This document shows, piece after piece, positions 1-6,988 of a stretch of DNA of 18,440 nucleotides; the stretch's first letter is position 1, and each line of letters starts with the position of its first letter. Position numbers and translations under genes: made by a program. The DNA comes from Candidatus Rifleibacteriota bacterium (GTDB lineage: Bacteria; Vulcanimicrobiota; Xenobia; Xenobiales; Xenobiaceae), in the NCBI GenBank assembly GCA_900772775.1, contig CAAGRW010000115.1, positions 1-18,440 of the forward strand, given 5' to 3'. The notes below the pieces were generated by a model. The model made no database searches. It worked only from the letters and a program-made list of their open reading frames with translations, and was not told where the DNA came from.

Positions 1-2
1 AG

Positions 3-68
3 ATGGTTTTAGATTTATTGCGCCAAGAAAAGATGCTTATTGTGCAAGGCACAGGCTTTAACTGGCCG
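3..68 (+). pseudogene. C-terminal fragment of an AlaA-like aminotransferase
   Basis: Reading from position 3 gives MVLDLLRQEKMLIVQGTGF followed by NWP. This closely resembles the C-terminal region of AlaA-type alanine aminotransferases (E. coli AlaA has a KMVLDLLLQEKVLLVQGTAFNWP-like stretch, recalled from memory), PLP enzymes that make alanine from pyruvate and glutamate. In the family the NWP is followed by xPDHFR and the last beta strands. Here the similarity stops at NWP (66-68) and the frame runs to a stop near 129 with unrelated residues. The DNA that follows encodes a different protein in another frame. The 5' part lies outside the window. It is either a truncated gene or half of a mis-joined sequence. 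Confidence 0.6.
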
Positions 69-535
69 GCCACGGTTATCAAACAGCTAGCGAAGTTGCT
101 TATTATACAAAACTTCCTCAACTCACTATAGCTGAAAATTTGTATGGCGAGCGTTCTAAAGGTTTCGATTATTGGAGCAAAAAAGGCGACTTTAAAGGTT
201 GGAATTGCGTTTATGTAGTTGCTGAAGAATTACATAGCAATGGAGAATTTCATCCCCGTGAGCCTTTCATTTTGGCTCAATTAAAGAGATATTTTGACAG
301 TGTCGATCCTACCGGAAATCGCTTAACGGTATTTCGTGGCGGTGCTCCCGTACGTCGTTATAAATTTTATTACTGTATCAATTATAAAGGCATTCCTAAT
401 TTGCAAGGAAAGCTAGCTGGCGAAGATATTTTAGAGAAACTTGATTTGGATCAAGACAACGATTCAAATTCAGCCTCTGTACCTATTACCGGTAAAACAA
501 ATACCGCTTCGCCGACACATACAGAAACGAGGTAA
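62..535 (+). pseudogene. C-terminal part of a GT39 (PMT/ArnT-like) glycosyltransferase, 5' end missing
   Basis: The frame is open from 62, just after an in-frame TAA at 59-61, to the TAA at 533-535. It encodes about 157 residues beginning LAGHGYQTASEVAYY. I read it as the soluble C-terminal domain of membrane glycosyltransferases of family 39, which use polyprenyl-phosphate sugars. Typical features are the GHGYQTASEVAYYTKLP start, the YDYW/FDYWSKKGDFKGW-like block, and the closing VFRGGAPVRRYKFYYC and NYKGI strands. No transmembrane segments remain, so the catalytic N-terminal half is gone. The only in-frame initiators are weak (a TTG at 140), so a 131-residue product is possible but would not be a working transferase. 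It ends 10 nt before the next gene. Family assignment is from remembered sequence patterns; I am moderately sure. Confidence 0.6.
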
Positions 536-545
536 GATAGAAATC

Positions 546-1298
546 ATGGAAGCTTCAAAAGTTGCCTTGTTAGTAGTAGGACAAGAAATTTTAACCGGCG
601 GTGTAATTGACGCTAATATTGCCTATACGGCTAAAAAATTTTATGATAAAGGCATAATTCTAGCCAAAGTTGAAATAGTTCCCGATAAAGTAGACGATAT
701 AGCTGAAGCTGTAAAAAGGCTCAGCACTACTTACGACTACTTGATAACTTCCGGAGGCATAGGGCCTACTCACGATGACGTAACTGTTGAAGGTGTAGCC
801 AAAGCCTTAGGACAGCAAGTTATCAAGCACAGCTACTTAGAGACAGTTATCTCCCGCCACTACAAAGGCGCAACTCTCACCGCAGCCCAAAGCCGCATGG
901 CCATGGTTCCCGCCGAAGCCGAGCTTTTGGTTTCTACTTCCCCTAGCGACGACTACTTTTTGCCTCAAGTCTATGTCAAAAATATTTATCTTTTGCCAGG
1001 CTTGCCCAAATTGTACAGCCACTATTTAGAGCACATTATGCCCGTATTTACCGGCGTACCTCTTTTGCATGACGAAATTTCTATAAAAGGCATAGAGACC
1101 AAATTGACCGCTGCTTTAAATCGTTCCGTGCACAAATTTCCTCAAGTACGTTTCGGATCTTATCCCTCCTTTGAACCGGGCCAGCCCGATTCTTTTATAG
1201 TCAAGATTACTTTTGAAGCTCCTGACGAAGCCTCTTTGGCTGATTCCAAAGAATTCTTCCTCAAGCAATTGCCTCAGGATTTGAGCGTAATTTCCTAA
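546..1298 (+). CDS. CinA-like / MoaB-fold (MoCF_biosynth) protein
   Basis: This 250-residue protein consists essentially of one molybdopterin-binding (MoCF_biosynth) domain of the CinA N-terminal type. The signature TSGGIGPTHDD lies at residues 68-78, and the N-terminal strand VALLVVGQEILTGG precedes it. Full-length CinA (about 410 residues) adds a C-terminal NMN-deamidase domain. That domain is absent here, so this is the short form seen in many bacteria, for which nucleotide (ADP-ribose/NMN pyrophosphatase-like) roles have been proposed; the substrate cannot be told from sequence. I chose ATG 546 because the family begins right at this strand and a purine-rich GAGGTAAG (about 529-536) lies upstream; the frame itself extends back to 441 without homology. 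It follows the GT39 fragment by 10 nt, so it may once have been read from that gene's promoter. Confidence 0.8.
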   Translation: MEASKVALLVVGQEILTGGVIDANIAYTAKKFYDKGIILAKVEIVPDKVDDIAEAVKRLSTTYDYLITSGGIGPTHDDVTVEGVAKALGQQVIKHSYLETVISRHYKGATLTAAQSRMAMVPAEAELLVSTSPSDDYFLPQVYVKNIYLLPGLPKLYSHYLEHIMPVFTGVPLLHDEISIKGIETKLTAALNRSVHKFPQVRFGSYPSFEPGQPDSFIVKITFEAPDEASLADSKEFFLKQLPQDLSVIS

Positions 1299-1368
1299 AA
1301 ATTATAACAAAGGAACACCGCTCTTCACCTAAAAAGCATCTTTTCTAGTTAAGAATGTGAGGAAAACA

Positions 1369-1812
1369 ATGCGTAAAATCAGATTACTTTTAGGCGTAAT
1401 TTTAACAGCCGCTTTAATTTTGGGCTTATGCTCTCAAGATGTTTTAGCTGCCAAAAAGCAAAAAGAAAAGAAAGACGAACATCCCGTAGCCGTAATTAAA
1501 GCTACTGTAGACAGAAACTCTTTCGATAACGAAACTACCGGCGTAAAGCGCACTTGCACTCTGTGGGTAAAGAATTTAAGCCGCGAAACTCAAAAAGATA
1601 TTAAAGTCAACATTAAAATTTACGACAACAAACGTGAATTGGAAGATTTAGACAAAACTATCGAAGAACTCGATCCCGGCGCCAGAGAGTTTGTCCATTT
1701 TAAGTGGGATGACTACAGCCGCAGCCACAAGCAAAGGATCAGAATCTGGCTTACTTACACCAACGATGAAGGCAAAGAAGTTACTTTTGAAGCTCCTACT
1801 CCCGTTTGGTAA
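1369..1812 (+). CDS. Small secreted protein of unknown function
   Basis: The product has 147 residues. An N-terminal basic stretch (MRKIR) and a hydrophobic core (LLLGVILTAALILGL) are followed by a likely signal peptidase I site after VLA, near residue 25. The mature part starts with a Lys/Glu-rich stretch (KKQKEKKDE) and then has alternating strands (VAVIKATVDR, RTCTLWVKNL, DIKVNIKIYD, RIRIWLTYTN). This suggests a beta-sandwich (Ig/FxLYD-like) fold, which is inference. A Cys occurs in the signal (LGLCSQ), but the residue before it is Leu, so it is not a good lipobox. ATG 1369 is preferred over the in-frame GTG 1357 because GAGG sits at about 1359-1362, the right distance upstream of the ATG. 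I do not recognise the family. Its transcript appears to end at the hairpin at 1895-1950. Confidence 0.7.
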   Translation: MRKIRLLLGVILTAALILGLCSQDVLAAKKQKEKKDEHPVAVIKATVDRNSFDNETTGVKRTCTLWVKNLSRETQKDIKVNIKIYDNKRELEDLDKTIEELDPGAREFVHFKWDDYSRSHKQRIRIWLTYTNDEGKEVTFEAPTPVW

Positions 1813-1886
1813 GTGCTTTGGGGAGCTCTGGTAAAGTAAACTCAAGCTATAAGGGCAACTTTGCCAAGCGCTTTAATAGTTGATCT

Positions 1887-3584
1887 TTAACGGCAAGGGC
1901 GAAGATCGCGCTTTTCAGAATGCTGATAAAGGCGCAAGGTCTTCGCCCTTTTATTATGCCATTCTTTTATCAAAGTGTAGCCTTGAAAATGTTTATTCTT
2001 AAGCACTTCTTCAGCGCTGCCGCCTATTTGTAGCAATAAAGAAGATTGAGGCAAAAACTCATAATTGACAGGCACATAAATATCAATATCCAAAAGGCGT
2101 CCGTACTTTTCCAAAGCTCTTAGCAATAACAAATCGGCATCAAGGCCACGCCCTTGAGCGAACACGACAGCCGTGAAGCGCTCTTCGCCACTTTTATCGA
2201 GTTTGGGCAAAATAACTTGTAAAATATTGTCTAAAAAAGCTGCTTCTTCGCTGCGCTCGGCTCTTTCTGCAGCAACATCGTTATCGCGCAATGTACTTAT
2301 ACGCCAATTGCATTGATTTAAAGCTTCATTGACAGGAACTGCGCTCGGGCAATAAATTAAACCAAGTTGTATAAAAGAGACTAAGGCTAAAGCGACAGCG
2401 GCTCCAACTCGCCAAAAGCGATATTGCCCTATCCAAGCAAAAGCCAAACACAATCCCATAACCGTAGCAGGTAACATATATCTAGCTGCGCCAGGCACTC
2501 CCAAAACAGCATAGATAAGGGCAGCCGATAAGCTCATGGACACAATAAGAAAAACGATATTTCTTTTAGTTGTGTCTTGCTGTCTAAAGGCCCAAAATAT
2601 TCCTACTAGACACCATGTAAAGTAGAGCCACCAACAATTATTTAAAGCATAAAATAATTGGCGCAAACAAATTATGCCGGAATAGTTTTGCGCTAAATCG
2701 CGGCTGCTTTTCCACACTAGTTCTGACCAAGCCGCCCAGTACCACCAACCGCTTAAAGATAGAGCGGTTAGTATCGAGACAAACATACCTAGCCATGGCG
2801 AAACAAGCTTATCGTCGTTTTCCGCCGCTTCGCCTTCTTCCGATGACAACTCGTACTGACTTGGCATTGTTGTGTCAGTTGTATTGAGACTTAAAATTTC
2901 TTGGCCTATGCGCACGGTAGCAAGCTGTTGCTCCGGTTGTACCGTTTGTCGAGTTTCTTGAATTTCAGCCGGAGCGGATACCACCATAAAAAGTGCATAG
3001 GCCCACAGAGGCAACATGTAAAAAACCAGCGCCCACTTAGTAAGTAATCCCAAACCGACACAAATACCAAATAATAGAGCGTATCCCAAGCGGCGGAAAT
3101 TTTCTGAAGCTAAATAAGAGACTAAAGCAGCAACTACAAAGAGAGTTTCGCCTATTTCCAAAAAGAGGCCGCGACTATACCAATTGAGCCATAAATTACC
3201 GCTATTGGCCAAAAGAGCCAGAAGGCCACCCCAAGGGCCGCCCAGTCGACGCCCCAAGGCATAGACGGCATAACCTAAAGGAACGAGCAAACAAGCCTGA
3301 GCTGCCGTTGCCGCTTGAGCCGAGAATTGTTGACCATGCCAAAATGCTCCTAAACAGTAGAGCCAACTACTTAAAGGCGGATAGCCGCTTAGAGGCATCG
3401 AGCCACCGTGGTGAAAAAATTGCCAGTGGTGCCAAGCTTCACGAAAAGTACGCCCGGAATGTTCCCCTAAAAGAAGGACACCATTCTCTAACCAATTATT
3501 AACCAACCAATAAAGTAAAAGACCGAATATAAAAGGAAAACAATATTCGTACCAACACCAGTGGCAATTTTCTCTGTTGCTCAT
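1887..3584 (-). CDS. GT39 / PMT-like polytopic membrane glycosyltransferase
   Basis: The product has 565 residues and about ten hydrophobic segments. TM1 is near residues 14-27 (FPFIFGLLLYWLV), followed by an extracytoplasmic loop with HSGRTFREAWHHW and YPPLSSWLY, then further segments up to about residue 420. This is the architecture of PMT_2/ArnT-like transferases, which move a sugar from a polyprenyl-phosphate donor to lipid or surface acceptors. The usual Asp-Glu pair of the first loop is not obvious (GEHSG is in its place), so catalysis is uncertain and this may be a divergent family member. A hydrophilic stretch around residues 205-262 (many Glu/Gln/Asp) interrupts the membrane part and is unlike the rest. 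The C-terminal soluble part (about 430-565) has no Cys and ends with an Arg/Lys-rich tail that overlaps a convergent terminator. No strong ribosome binding site precedes ATG 3584. It is convergent with the secreted-protein gene. Confidence 0.7.
   Translation of the reverse strand: MSNRENCHWCWYEYCFPFIFGLLLYWLVNNWLENGVLLLGEHSGRTFREAWHHWQFFHHGGSMPLSGYPPLSSWLYCLGAFWHGQQFSAQAATAAQACLLVPLGYAVYALGRRLGGPWGGLLALLANSGNLWLNWYSRGLFLEIGETLFVVAALVSYLASENFRRLGYALLFGICVGLGLLTKWALVFYMLPLWAYALFMVVSAPAEIQETRQTVQPEQQLATVRIGQEILSLNTTDTTMPSQYELSSEEGEAAENDDKLVSPWLGMFVSILTALSLSGWWYWAAWSELVWKSSRDLAQNYSGIICLRQLFYALNNCWWLYFTWCLVGIFWAFRQQDTTKRNIVFLIVSMSLSAALIYAVLGVPGAARYMLPATVMGLCLAFAWIGQYRFWRVGAAVALALVSFIQLGLIYCPSAVPVNEALNQCNWRISTLRDNDVAAERAERSEEAAFLDNILQVILPKLDKSGEERFTAVVFAQGRGLDADLLLLRALEKYGRLLDIDIYVPVNYEFLPQSSLLLQIGGSAEEVLKNKHFQGYTLIKEWHNKRAKTLRLYQHSEKRDLRPCR
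1895..1956 (+). terminator. Rho-independent terminator overlapping the 3' end of the convergent gene
   Basis: AAGGGCGAAGA (1895-1905) pairs perfectly with TCTTCGCCCTT (1940-1950). Inner pairings GCGC/GCGC and TCAG/CTGA extend the hairpin, and a T-rich TTATTA follows on the + strand. It is positioned to stop transcription of the secreted-protein gene (1369-1812), yet it lies inside the last codons of the GT39 gene on the minus strand. Confidence 0.65.
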
Positions 3585-3670
3585 AGGGTTGAGCTCTTCT
3601 CAAGCAGCTGGGCCTCTACCTTCGCTAAAAAGCTTGTTTTAACGCAAAAAAGTGAACTTTTAGCCCTTAT

Positions 3671-3691
3671 CTTCACACCATATAAGTGAAA
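3671..3691. promoter_or_regulatory. Possible operator (inverted repeat) upstream of the antitoxin
   Basis: TTCAC (3672-3676) and GTGAA (3686-3690) form an inverted repeat. The half-site AAGTGAA also occurs at 3650-3656 and 3684-3690. The site lies in the divergent region between the GT39 gene and the RelB/DinJ-type gene. Such antitoxins are DNA-binding and usually autoregulate, so an operator is expected here. Assignment to this protein is inference only. Confidence 0.25.
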
Positions 3692-3790
3692 AATCTACAA
3701 AGGATACGCTGTTGCTTAGCTCAAACTTAGGATCTAAAATGATAACTCAAAGCAAAAATATACCCAAGGGAGTTTAACAAATAAATAGAT

Positions 3791-4030
3791 ATGGCTTCCA
3801 AAACAACCAATTTCAGTATCCGCATGGATGTCGAAGTAAAGAAACAATGCGAAGAAATTTTTAATCAGTTAGGTATGAACTTGACTACTGCCATCAATAT
3901 TTTCTTAAAGCAATCTATACGTTCTAAAGGTATGCCTTTTGAAGTGAGACTCGATTCTCCAGCTCAGAAAATAGCAGAAGTAAAACCAGCTTCGCCAACT
4001 CTGGACGACAGCTGTCCCAACTTGGTGTAA
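3791..4030 (+). CDS. RelB/DinJ-family antitoxin, apparently orphan
   Basis: The product has 79 residues with the ribbon-helix-helix N-terminus of RelB/DinJ antitoxins: strand TNFSIRMDVEVKKQCEEIF, then LGMNLTTAINIFLKQSI (helix B) and RSKGMPFEVRL. DinJ family members end this domain with the same GxPFE(V) motif. The protein would bind DNA as a dimer and neutralise a RelE/YafQ-type mRNase through its C-terminal tail, which is only about 25 residues here. Normally the toxin gene overlaps or follows directly; here only a hairpin (4036-4069) and a convergent Sel1 gene follow, and no toxin-like frame exists nearby. The purine-rich AAGGGAG (3767-3773) lies 17-18 nt before ATG 3791, longer than usual, but an in-frame stop at 3782-3784 excludes a start much further upstream. 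Confidence 0.85.
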   Translation: MASKTTNFSIRMDVEVKKQCEEIFNQLGMNLTTAINIFLKQSIRSKGMPFEVRLDSPAQKIAEVKPASPTLDDSCPNLV

Positions 4031-4035
4031 GACAC

Positions 4036-4069
4036 AATAGGCGCCAACTAAAGCGAGTCGGCGCCTATT
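4036..4069. terminator. Hairpin between convergent genes, possibly a bidirectional terminator
   Basis: AATAGGCGCC (4036-4045) is perfectly complementary to GGCGCCTATT (4060-4069), with an additional ACT/AGT pairing inside. The hairpin sits between the antitoxin stop and the convergent Sel1 gene stop. The following sequence (ATATTTC) is only moderately T-rich, so termination efficiency is uncertain. Confidence 0.6.
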
Positions 4070-4087
4070 ATATTTCAGATCTATTTA

Positions 4088-4684
4088 CTAAATTAAACTA
4101 GCTTCGATCTTAAAATAATTGTCGATTTGTGCGTAAAGCTTATTGCGCTCTTCCTTATTCAAATTGCCCAAAGCTCTGTTTATATCTGAATCTTGGCATT
4201 CATTGGCTTTGCTGCGCCGTACTGGATGATTTGCCAAAGAAGAAGCCGCAGCACCAACTGTTGCACAAGCAAAAGGCAAAGCAAGAAATATAGATATATT
4301 GCCATTTCTTTCTTCTTCCAGCTTGTTGTGCAACGTAGTAAGCATAGCCAAAGCATCAGCTAGCCCTTTAGTGGCTGCTTTAAGATATAGCTCTACCGCT
4401 TTAAAACAATCCCAATCTAGCATATAGAAATTGCCAAGTTCATACATGGCGGCGGCGTATTCTTCCGCAGATGCTTCTTTGTACCATTTAAAAGCTTCTC
4501 GTTTGCGGCAATTGTTGTTATAGTAGTTGCCCGCTTCGTACATGGCGTCAGCGCGTCCCTGACGGCCGGCTTTTTCATACCATTGTACCGCCTCTTCTTC
4601 GCGCCCTAGCTTTTTAAGCTCATTGGCATACTCAAACTGAGCTTGAGCACTGCCACTCTCGGCCCTTTGTCTAACTTCGTCCAT
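4088..4684 (-). CDS. Sel1-like repeat protein
   Basis: The protein has 198 residues. It contains about three consecutive Sel1-like (TPR-related, about 36-residue) repeats in its first 120 residues: AQFEYANELKKLGREEEAVQ, ADAMYEAGNYYNNNCRKREA and AAAMYELGNFYMLDWDCFKA, each followed by a WYEKA/WYKEA/LYLKA turn. Sel1 repeats form alpha-solenoids for protein-protein contact. After the repeats comes a short hydrophobic stretch (ISIFLALPFACATVGAAASSL, about residues 131-151), which may be a membrane anchor or a buried helix, then a charged C-terminus. ATG 4684 is preferred over TTG 4693: AGGGG lies at about 4696-4700 (read on the minus strand), a normal distance from the ATG but directly against the TTG. 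Partner and role are unknown. Confidence 0.75.
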   Translation of the reverse strand: MDEVRQRAESGSAQAQFEYANELKKLGREEEAVQWYEKAGRQGRADAMYEAGNYYNNNCRKREAFKWYKEASAEEYAAAMYELGNFYMLDWDCFKAVELYLKAATKGLADALAMLTTLHNKLEEERNGNISIFLALPFACATVGAAASSLANHPVRRSKANECQDSDINRALGNLNKEERNKLYAQIDNYFKIEASLI

Positions 4685-4867
4685 TAAAAACAACCCCTAA
4701 CCACAAACACAAAAATATAAAATTTGACGTGACATCGAGTTCGCAATCAGTGCCACTCAGTGAATGTACCACTTTTTAACTCTCAAAGTCCAGACAATGG
4801 CGCGAGTAAGAGCCCAAATAGGGTAAAAAATAATTAAACTGTCTCTTCCTTGTCGGGAAGCGTTATG

Positions 4868-4873
4868 TATAAT
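4868..4873 (+). promoter_or_regulatory. -10 element (TATAAT) upstream of sppA
   Basis: A perfect TATAAT lies at 4868-4873, 48 nt before the ATG at 4921. No good TTGACA is found at 16-18 nt; TTCCTT (4846-4851) is the nearest match. It would start transcription near 4880 for the sppA-ABC operon. Confidence 0.4.
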
Positions 4874-4920
4874 ACATGAGATAATTTATCTTGAAGGTGC
4901 TTAAATTGGATAGTAATAAT

Positions 4921-6234
4921 ATGCAATCAGCTTCTGTCAATAACCAATTAGAGACAGAACAAGTAAGCGAAAAAGTAGCTCCTCCAGCTTATGCTGCCCA
5001 GTCGCAATCTGCTAAGTCTTTCCCCGAATCAAGTGAAGAGAAATATTGCTCCGAGCCATGCCGAGGAAGGCGCCACAATTCTTCCAAAAACGGCAAAGGT
5101 TGCTATATAGCTGTAATTGTAGTGCTGGTTTTGATTATTCTGGGCATGGTTGGCTCAATTGTCGGCCTGACTTGCTTTGCTGTGATATGTGGTAGCGAAT
5201 CTACTCCAGAAGACAAATCAGATGCTGCCAACTACCAGCTCTACGTTATTGACGAAGTTTCTGCCAACGGCAAGACAGCTTCTAAAAGCGACAAGTTAAC
5301 CAAAACAGCCTTGAGCGATTCTACACAAAAAAGCGGCAGCATTTTCGTATTGCCTATTTACGGTACAATCGTCTCCGGTGATTGGACTGGCAGCAGCCAA
5401 AGCGGCTACGTCACTTCCGAAGATGTGACTTATGCTTTGAAATATATCGCCGGCCAAGAAAATGTCAAAGCTTTAATACTCGATATCAATTCTCCCGGCG
5501 GCAGCGTCACCGCTTCTGACAATATTTATCACGAAATTATGCAATTTAAAAAGGAAAATAATATTCCCGTAATTGCTATGTTTGAAGGCACAGCTTGCTC
5601 CGGCGGCTACTATTCAGCTATGGCTGCCGATTATATTATGGCCTTGCCTACAACTTGGACTGGCTCTATTGGCGTCATTATGGAAGTTCCCGAAATCAGC
5701 AAACTGATGGGCAAAGTGGGCGTCAATGTTAATACTATTACTTCTTTAAATGCTAACGGAGGCGCTTCTTTCAAAGATATTGGCTCTACTTATCGTCAGA
5801 TGCGCCCCGAAGAGCGTCAATTGTTACAAACCTTAGTTACTCAAAGTTGGAACAGGTTCACTGATATTGTCGCTCAAGGACGTAAAGGTAAACTTACTAA
5901 AGATCAAGTAAAGAAACTGGCCGACGGACGTATTTACAGCAGCGAGCAAGCTTTAAAGCATAAGTTGATCGACCAAATTGGTTACCGCCAAGATCTTTAC
6001 AAAAAAGCTCGCACTATGGCTAAAGCTCCTCAAGCTCCCATAATCTGTGTTGCTAGCAAAACTTCGTTTTGGGATGATTTAGGCAGCGTCTCCTCCAATT
6101 TGCACAATTTGGCTCAACTTGGCCGTGCACCTTGGAAAGCCGCTCTTGGATCCGGCACTCAGTCCACTTCTCTGCCTCAGAGCAATTGCCAACCTATGTA
6201 TATTTTGCCTTCCGAACTTACCGAGCGACAGTAA
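4921..6234 (+). CDS. sppA: Signal peptide peptidase SppA (S49 family)
   Basis: This is a membrane-bound serine protease that degrades cleaved signal peptides. Residue numbers are for ATG 4921 (437 residues). A cytoplasmic N-terminus of about 60 residues is Ser/Gln-rich and carries Cys43, Cys47 and Cys61 near RGRRH. One transmembrane segment follows at about 62-90. The S49 domain covers about 138-370: strand SIFVLPIYGTI, DINSPGGSVTAS, the nucleophile motif TACSGGYY (Ser227), WTGSIGVI, and FKDIGS with Lys285, the likely general base of the Ser-Lys dyad. The Ser-Lys spacing of 58 is slightly longer than in Bacillus SppA as I remember it, and a short Asn/Gly-rich insertion (NANGG) accounts for this. 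Start choice is open: TTG 4906 has AAGGTG (4894-4899) at 6 nt, and ATG 4921 has only a weak GGATAG. It is the first gene of a three-gene operon. Confidence 0.9.
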   Translation: MQSASVNNQLETEQVSEKVAPPAYAAQSQSAKSFPESSEEKYCSEPCRGRRHNSSKNGKGCYIAVIVVLVLIILGMVGSIVGLTCFAVICGSESTPEDKSDAANYQLYVIDEVSANGKTASKSDKLTKTALSDSTQKSGSIFVLPIYGTIVSGDWTGSSQSGYVTSEDVTYALKYIAGQENVKALILDINSPGGSVTASDNIYHEIMQFKKENNIPVIAMFEGTACSGGYYSAMAADYIMALPTTWTGSIGVIMEVPEISKLMGKVGVNVNTITSLNANGGASFKDIGSTYRQMRPEERQLLQTLVTQSWNRFTDIVAQGRKGKLTKDQVKKLADGRIYSSEQALKHKLIDQIGYRQDLYKKARTMAKAPQAPIICVASKTSFWDDLGSVSSNLHNLAQLGRAPWKAALGSGTQSTSLPQSNCQPMYILPSELTERQ

Positions 6235-6237
6235 AAA

Positions 6238-6984
6238 ATGAATTTGCAGCCGGAAACAACTCAGATAAACAAACAAGAAATTGCAGTCAAGTGCTCCGAT
6301 TTATATTTTACTTATGCTTCGGGCCGCAACGTAGTTGCTGCAGCTTCTGAACCCAAAAGCTTTTGCTTACAAGGTCTAAATTTGCAAGTAAAAGCCGGTG
6401 AATTTGTTTTGTTGCAAGGTGCTTCCGGCTCCGGCAAGACTACGTTGCTCAAAATTTTAGGCGGACTTAAACAGCCGAATCGCGGTTCTGTCTATATAAA
6501 CGGCTCTTTGCTTAGCTCTATGAGCGAAGTTCAAAGAGCCCGTTTCCGGCAACAAAACATAGGTTTTATCTTTCAAGAGGCAAATTTAGACAACCAGCGC
6601 ACTGTTTGGCAAAACATTATGCTACCTCTCTACTTTGGCCGCCAATCTTTAGAAAAAGGTAGTCAAAGAGCGCTAGAATTACTCAATATTCTCGGTATGA
6701 GCTCTTATAAAGATACCAAGGCAGTTTGCCTCTCCGGCGGCCAAAAACAAAGAGTTTCCGTGATTAGGGCCCTGCTCAATGAGCCGGTTTTGCTCTTAGC
6801 CGACGAACCTATGGCCCACCTAGACTTGCCAAACAGTCTGATCTTGCTGGAAACACTGCAGAAGCTGCAGCAAGTTTCGCCTGTAACCGTTATTATGACT
6901 GCTCACTATTTGCCCGAAGCTGATTTTGAGCCGGATCGCCTTATCGATATTGCTTCTTTGCAAATATCTAGGCCAGAAATGTAA
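6238..6984 (+). CDS. ABC transporter ATP-binding protein, LolD/MacB type
   Basis: The product has 248 residues and all nucleotide-binding motifs: Walker A GASGSGKTT (61-69), Q-loop FQE (Gln113), signature LSGGQ (165-169), Walker B LLLADE (185-190) and H-loop TAH (His223). Sequence around the signature and the RARFRQQNIGFIFQ block places it in the o228/LolD-MacB group, whose ATPases pair with FtsX-domain permeases. It starts 3 nt after the sppA stop and ends 4 nt before the permease start. This fits translational coupling and one transcript. The substrate (lipoprotein, peptide or drug) cannot be told from the ATPase. D-loop AHLD (193-196) is present, so it should be active. Confidence 0.9.
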   Translation: MNLQPETTQINKQEIAVKCSDLYFTYASGRNVVAAASEPKSFCLQGLNLQVKAGEFVLLQGASGSGKTTLLKILGGLKQPNRGSVYINGSLLSSMSEVQRARFRQQNIGFIFQEANLDNQRTVWQNIMLPLYFGRQSLEKGSQRALELLNILGMSSYKDTKAVCLSGGQKQRVSVIRALLNEPVLLLADEPMAHLDLPNSLILLETLQKLQQVSPVTVIMTAHYLPEADFEPDRLIDIASLQISRPEM

Positions 6985-6988
6985 CGCT

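Noticed and set aside
1357..1440. Lipoprotein signal in the small secreted protein
   Set aside because: The Cys in LGLCSQ is preceded by Leu, which does not fit a lipobox, and a normal signal peptidase I site (VLA) follows.
6926..6988. Longer start for the FtsX-like permease overlapping the ATPase gene
   Set aside because: The added residues would overlap the ATPase frame by about 60 bases, and the family begins at the LFSRLVRLAL segment after ATG 6989.
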